DNA of 64,000 nt. It comes from CAZQRP01 sp964596125 (lineage in GTDB: Bacteria > Chloroflexota > Dehalococcoidia > GIF9 > UBA5629). Made by a program: the position numbers and the translations under genes. The stretch is taken from positions 1-64,000 of the forward strand of contig CAZQRP010000012.1 of assembly GCA_964596125.1 (NCBI GenBank), written 5' to 3'. Under the pieces are notes generated by a model. It did no database searches and was not told where the DNA came from. It saw only the letters and a list, made by a program, of their open reading frames with translations. Positions within the stretch are counted from its first letter, which is position 1, and each line of letters starts with the position of its first letter. Below are positions 60,604 to 64,000 of the stretch, one piece after another.

Positions 60604-61191
60604 GTGATTAACGGTCTCTTTCCAATTTCTTACTTAATCGGTCTGATCGTGGGATCATTCATCCGGGTTTGGTATGGTAAAAGATACAAACAGGATAGAA
60701 CAGCTATCTTTCGCACAGAAGGGCTTGCTGTTGGACTACTTGCATCCCTCTGGGGAATAACCATACTCATACCTGTCTTCTATATGTTTACCCACTGGCT
60801 GGATTTTGCCAATTATGACCTGCCAGCCTGGGCTGGCTGGTCTGGCGTAGCCATCTTTGCCTTTGCATTGTGGTTACTCTGGAGATCACACACCGACCTG
60901 GGACGCAACTGGTCCGCAACCACAGAAATTAAGGAAAAACAAACACTGGTGACCGATGGAGTTTTTCGATTTATCAGGCACCCGATGTATGCTGCACACC
61001 TTCTGTGGTGTATCGCTCAAGCATTGTTGATCTGGAACTGGATTGCAGGACTGGCCAGTATGGTAGTTTTTGTTCCCTTATACTTCCTGCGGTTTCCTCG
61101 TGAGGAGTGTATGATGCTCGACCAGTTTGGAGAGGAGTACCGCCAGTATATGAGCCAAACCGGCCGAATTATCCCCCCGCTGCGGAAATGA
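60604..61191 (+). CDS. ICMT/PEMT-family membrane methyltransferase
   Basis: A 195-residue membrane protein starting at GTG. Four or five helices are predicted. The C-terminal part has the family motif RHPMYAAHLLW followed by FPREECMMLDQFGEEYRQY. These residues form the SAM-binding site in isoprenylcysteine carboxyl methyltransferase and phospholipid methyltransferases. The bacterial substrate is unknown. Upstream GAGGG lies about 7 bases before the start. Confidence 0.85.
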   Translation: MINGLFPISYLIGLIVGSFIRVWYGKRYKQDRTAIFRTEGLAVGLLASLWGITILIPVFYMFTHWLDFANYDLPAWAGWSGVAIFAFALWLLWRSHTDLGRNWSATTEIKEKQTLVTDGVFRFIRHPMYAAHLLWCIAQALLIWNWIAGLASMVVFVPLYFLRFPREECMMLDQFGEEYRQYMSQTGRIIPPLRK

Positions 61192-61835
61192 TCGAGGGGC
61201 ACATCACTTTTGAACGACAATATTTCCGCTGCACAAAGAGACAAAAGGCCTGACCCGGCTGGTCCTGTTCGCAATCGGATGATGAAAGTGAGCCTGACTA
61301 TATTGATATCATTGGATTTGTTACGTTCTGATTGGCAATGCCGCTCAGGCTCGGATCTCCTTAAGTGAGCCTTAAAAGTATTAAAAATCTAGCTTTGAAA
61401 TGTACGCATAATCTAGGTTATGCGAAGTGGTATTATGTGAAGTGATTGAACGTATATTTCGCATGGAGATTCACGAGTGTTTATAAGCGGGATAGTGTTA
61501 GTTGTACTCATGGATAGCGGGATTGATAGTGTAGTGTGTGTGCGGTTGTGTGTGGCGTGGTGGAAGGCAGGGAGAAAGGATAGACCAATGACCCACCCCA
61601 TGACCCATTTTAAGAGTAAGTAATAGTAAAAGGTACTGCCGTAGATTTTTTAAAATATAAAAAGGTATTGTATAAGTGGTTTTATTTCTGTTTGGTTTCG
61701 GTGGGTTTTTTATTTTGTGAAGATGTTATTGATTCGCAATTTGGTTCTTTAGTAGTCTGCTCAGCAATATATGTAGCTAATCGGTTAATTCTTTGGATGG
61801 TTTCTTTTTCTTATTAGCCATTTAATCATCATTAT
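61192..61835. other. Gene-poor region with a dif-like site
   Basis: About 640 bases with no gene. A 28-base dif-like sequence is listed separately. From about 61490 to 61580 the plus strand is strongly G/T-rich (for example GTGTAGTGTGTGTGCGG). A short direct repeat (ATGACCCAyyyy) occurs twice near 61590. Confidence 0.4.
61401..61428 (+). other. dif-like XerCD site candidate
   Basis: TGTACGCATAA-TCTAGG-TTATGCGAAGT has the 11-6-11 layout of dif. The left arm matches the E. coli XerC arm at 9 of 11 bases, and the right arm the XerD arm at 8 of 11. A second right-arm-like TTATGTGAAGT lies at 61433-61443. No Xer gene is in the window. Confidence 0.35.
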
Positions 61836-62105
61836 TTAGGGGTGAGATCCGATGTATTTAATTTCAACAATGTGTTCCTCGTTGTCAACCTTATACCAGA
61901 CACGATGACTATAATCTATGTCATATTGTAAAAAACCCTCTTGCTTACCCTTTAATTTCTTAAGCCTACCGCCTGACTCAAATCTATTCAATGGAGATTC
62001 TTGGAGAAACTTCTTACACCTTTCCATCGCATCTGGTAAGCTATCCTGTAATTTATACCAGTCTTTTGCAATAGAACTACTACATTTAATCTCATACGTT
62101 TCCAT
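61836..62105 (-). CDS. RelE/ParE-family toxin
   Basis: An 89-residue protein with a RelE/ParE-like pattern: SSIAKDWYKLQDSLPDAMERC, LKKLKGKQEGFLQYDIDYSHRVWYKVDNEEHIVEIKYIG (read as YDIDYSHRVWYKV and IVEIKYIG). The C-terminal basic/aromatic strand pair fits an RNA-cleaving or gyrase-inhibiting fold. Its ATG overlaps the antitoxin stop (TAATG), so translation is coupled. Confidence 0.8.
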   Translation of the reverse strand: METYEIKCSSSIAKDWYKLQDSLPDAMERCKKFLQESPLNRFESGGRLKKLKGKQEGFLQYDIDYSHRVWYKVDNEEHIVEIKYIGSHP

Positions 62106-62551
62106 TATTTAATGGTAACATAATCATCTTTACGTGCTTTTGCTTTTAGGGCCTTCATAACAGCAGGATTATTTTTGGTCTCAGCAGTAGCTTGCCAATC
62201 TTCTAATAATTCCTCTACATTTTCCCACTTGTCATTTGCTATCGATGCCAAAATATTATCGATATACTCCACTTGAAATTGTTCTATTTCTTCGGCATCA
62301 AGATATTCCAACCAGGGATAGACCGTACTCTTGTTACCCCTTTCTATTTCATTACATAGCTTAATAGCCGATTCTAAATAATGCCTGCCTAAATATAATT
62401 CCCGCACACGTTCCCGGCTAAATACTACAACCTTATTATCTCCGGTAGTAACCGTTACCGGGCGCTTAGATGCTACGCCAAGCCAATAGCTTTGGCTGTT
62501 ACGAAACTTGGTAGCACTTATAATTTCATCATTTAAAATATGAGTTATCAT
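62105..62551 (-). CDS. Antitoxin of the RelE/Phd type
   Basis: A protein of about 148 residues. ATG 62551 is chosen because AGAGG lies 7 bases before it. The N-terminal part (ITHILNDEIISATKFRNSQSYWLG, VTVTTGDNKVVVFSRERVRELY) resembles the Phd/YefM DNA-binding fold; the C-terminal half is helical and long for an antitoxin. It is first in the operon, as usual for this type, and should both neutralise the toxin and repress the promoter. Confidence 0.75.
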   Translation of the reverse strand: MITHILNDEIISATKFRNSQSYWLGVASKRPVTVTTGDNKVVVFSRERVRELYLGRHYLESAIKLCNEIERGNKSTVYPWLEYLDAEEIEQFQVEYIDNILASIANDKWENVEELLEDWQATAETKNNPAVMKALKAKARKDDYVTIK

Positions 62552-62576
62552 TTTCAAACCTCTGTTAATCTATTAT

Positions 62577-62592
62577 GTACATATATATGTAC
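62577..62592. promoter_or_regulatory. Operator palindrome upstream of the toxin-antitoxin pair
   Basis: GTACATATATATGTAC is a perfect 16-base palindrome 25 bases before the antitoxin start. A related half-site (TGTGTACATT...ATGTAACACA) lies just beyond it to about 62618. This suits autoregulation by an antitoxin. Confidence 0.55.
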
Positions 62593-62715
62593 TATTTTGT
62601 GTACATTAAATGTAACACATTATTTGTTATTTGTCAATACTTTTCGACGCATCGAATATAGTCTAACCAAACTATACAAAACTGTTATAATCACCCATGA
62701 GGAGGTGGATTCGGT

Positions 62716-62919
62716 ATGAAAGAAATATCACTTTGGTTAGCAGGTGTAGCGTTTGCTGTTGCATTTCAGGGTGTATCATTCGCCTTACAGGGATGGATAT
62801 TGAAAACTCCCCGAATAAGTCCAGAAAAGGCAACAAAAATCCAGACCTATGGTAAAAGGTTAGCAATTATCGGCGCTATAATTTTTCTTATAGGATTGTT
62901 GGGCTTTATTATCCTTTAA
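62716..62919 (+). CDS. Small two-helix membrane protein
   Basis: A 67-residue protein with GAGGAGG before its ATG and TATAAT at 62686-62691. Two transmembrane helices (about 5-25 and 47-66: LAIIGAIIFLIGLLGFIIL) flank a short basic loop. No family recognised. It is monocistronic. Confidence 0.6.
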   Translation: MKEISLWLAGVAFAVAFQGVSFALQGWILKTPRISPEKATKIQTYGKRLAIIGAIIFLIGLLGFIIL

Positions 62920-63112
62920 TATATCCAAGTGGGGAATATCCTCTCTACAATCCATGCGTTATCTCCCCGGTACTCCCACAGGCAAACAGAATGGTATAGA
63001 CTGTGTTGCATTGAGTTTACACCACGCTTGTTACATTGTTTGAGCATTGTGAACGTATAAAACGCACTATTTTCGGTTGATATGTATAAAGCTTAGCAAT
63101 GGTAAGAGATAC

Positions 63113-63853
63113 TTAGTCTGCCATTCGCCTATGTGTAGCCTCAGTCCAAGTCCTAGTTCTTCTGATAAAGTCATTGACCTCCTCACCCGTTCTGAAGCCT
63201 TGCTTGCCACAATAGTCGTAGTGAATCATCTTTTCCTTAGCTCTCATTAATTTAGGTCTCGGCTTTAAAGCGGGATAGCCTAGAGCCATCATATCATAGA
63301 CTTCCAGTTCTTGTGGTATTCCCAAGAGGTCCTTTAGCAAACAATGTATTAAGGGTACCTGGACTCCGGACACCCATTGAGAAGCAAGACCCAGGGTAGT
63401 AGCTGCTAGATGCATATACATAAAAGCATTAGCAAGACTAGATGAGAAAATCAGTTGGTTGCGATATTTATCGAACCTGACTGCCATTGGCAGCCCCTCT
63501 TTTGTTCTTGTATCACCGAATAGTATTATAAAGACCGGCGCTTTACTGTAGTTCATTTGTCCCCAAGTTGTATGAGAGCGATTCGGTTGCGACAGAACAT
63601 CGTGCCACGACTCCCTGGTAGCTTCCATTCTAATCCGTTGAGATAAATACTCGTTAATAAGTTGTACAATGCTATCTTTTAACTCTTGATTTTTGACCAC
63701 GATAAATTCCCATGGCTGTGAGTTCAAACCAGATGGAGCCCAGCGAGCGACCTCAATAATCTTATCCACAAATTCATCAGGAATTGGGTCTGGCTTGAAC
63801 CTTCTAATGCTTCTCCGTTGTTTTACCAAATCTAGAAGACTATCATAGTTCAC
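63113..63853 (-). CDS. Nitroreductase-family FMN-dependent oxidoreductase
   Basis: A 246-residue nitroreductase starting at GTG with AAGGAGG 6 bases upstream. The N-terminus RRSIRRFKPDPIPDEFVDKIIEVARWAPSGLNSQPWEFIVV (read as RRSIRRF and APSGLNSQPWEFIVV) is diagnostic. Further FMN contacts lie in LGLASQWVSG and MALGYPALKPRPK. These enzymes use NAD(P)H to reduce nitro compounds, quinones or related substrates. Substrate unknown; it stands alone. Confidence 0.9.
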   Translation of the reverse strand: MNYDSLLDLVKQRRSIRRFKPDPIPDEFVDKIIEVARWAPSGLNSQPWEFIVVKNQELKDSIVQLINEYLSQRIRMEATRESWHDVLSQPNRSHTTWGQMNYSKAPVFIILFGDTRTKEGLPMAVRFDKYRNQLIFSSSLANAFMYMHLAATTLGLASQWVSGVQVPLIHCLLKDLLGIPQELEVYDMMALGYPALKPRPKLMRAKEKMIHYDYCGKQGFRTGEEVNDFIRRTRTWTEATHRRMAD

Positions 63854-64000
63854 TGTAACCTCCTTGTATGATATCGGTTGTCACATTAAAAGCGATGTAA
63901 AAAGAAATCATCGCCTGTAAGGATGATACCGTATGCGACAGGGATATTGTAGCACAATGCGAGAAGTTTACTTATGCTGGACAATAAGCCATCTTTAAAA

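Noticed and set aside
61413..61601. 62-codon minus-strand frame with HHATHNRTHTTL
   Set aside because: It is low in complexity, has no ribosome-binding site, and overlaps the dif-like site and the G/T-rich stretch.
1..64000. CRISPR arrays or prophage modules
   Set aside because: No set of regularly spaced direct repeats, no cas genes, and no phage structural genes or integrase were seen.

Overview
The window reads as chromosomal DNA of a free-living anaerobic bacterium of moderate GC content. Tungsten-type aldehyde:ferredoxin oxidoreductase, ferredoxins, an adenylylsulfate/fumarate-reductase-like flavoprotein, CoA-thioester chemistry and a selenoprotein operon all point to anaerobiosis. The general style (ECF sigma factor with DUF4349 proteins, zinc-ribbon membrane proteins, SCP2-thiolase/DUF35 pairs) suggests Chloroflexota, perhaps class Dehalococcoidia. 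That placement is inference; no marker here settles it.

Layout. 1-3.9 kb: 3' end of the housekeeping sigma factor, then a radical SAM protein with unusual cysteine spacing, a QueG-like iron-sulfur protein and an alpha/beta hydrolase. 4.0-8.4 kb (minus): an acyl-CoA operon with a thiolase-fold protein, its DUF35 partner, a 44-codon stub of an enoyl-CoA hydratase and two type III CoA-transferases, only one of which keeps the catalytic Asp. 8.5-10.4 kb: a membrane-anchored hydrolase and DegV. 10.4-17.7 kb (minus): a complete phosphate regulon, phoB-phoR then arsC-pstSCAB-phoU, with four Pho-box half-sites at exact 11-bp spacing before arsC. 17.9-21.2 kb: sirtuin, TrmO and membrane proteins. 21.5-24.6 kb: ECF sigma factor, a fused anti-sigma/DUF4349 protein and a DUF4349-PKD lipoprotein. 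25.6-28.4 kb: tandem EamA transporters and a transglutaminase.

28.6-34.3 kb is the most informative region: a selenium operon (minus) of yedE, DUF3343, a YjeF-type kinase, a TusA-like protein, a YedF/DsrE-like protein, selD and a HAD phosphatase, with a divergent LysR regulator. selD carries an in-frame UGA at its catalytic position followed by a SECIS-like hairpin. The YedF/DsrE gene continues past an in-frame UAG into the conserved CGT-U motif (a second UGA) and a full C-terminus, so its ordinary ORF call is truncated.

34.6-51.1 kb is mostly housekeeping: SpeD/SpeE, greA-lysS-serS (greA behind a strong promoter and an intrinsic terminator in its leader), zinc-ribbon proteins including a zinc-ribbon/FN3/TlpA fusion, a TrkA-C membrane protein, tRNA-Ser(UGA) and sucCD. 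51.1-53.0 kb holds a flavoprotein-ferredoxin pair. 53.2-56.3 kb is an AT-rich accessory island with a dead transposase, a three-gene operon containing a retropepsin-like protease, and small orphan genes. 56.6-61.2 kb carries a NUDIX hydrolase, the AOR-ferredoxin pair and an ICMT-family methyltransferase. 61.2-64 kb holds a dif-like site, a RelE/Phd-type toxin-antitoxin pair and a nitroreductase.
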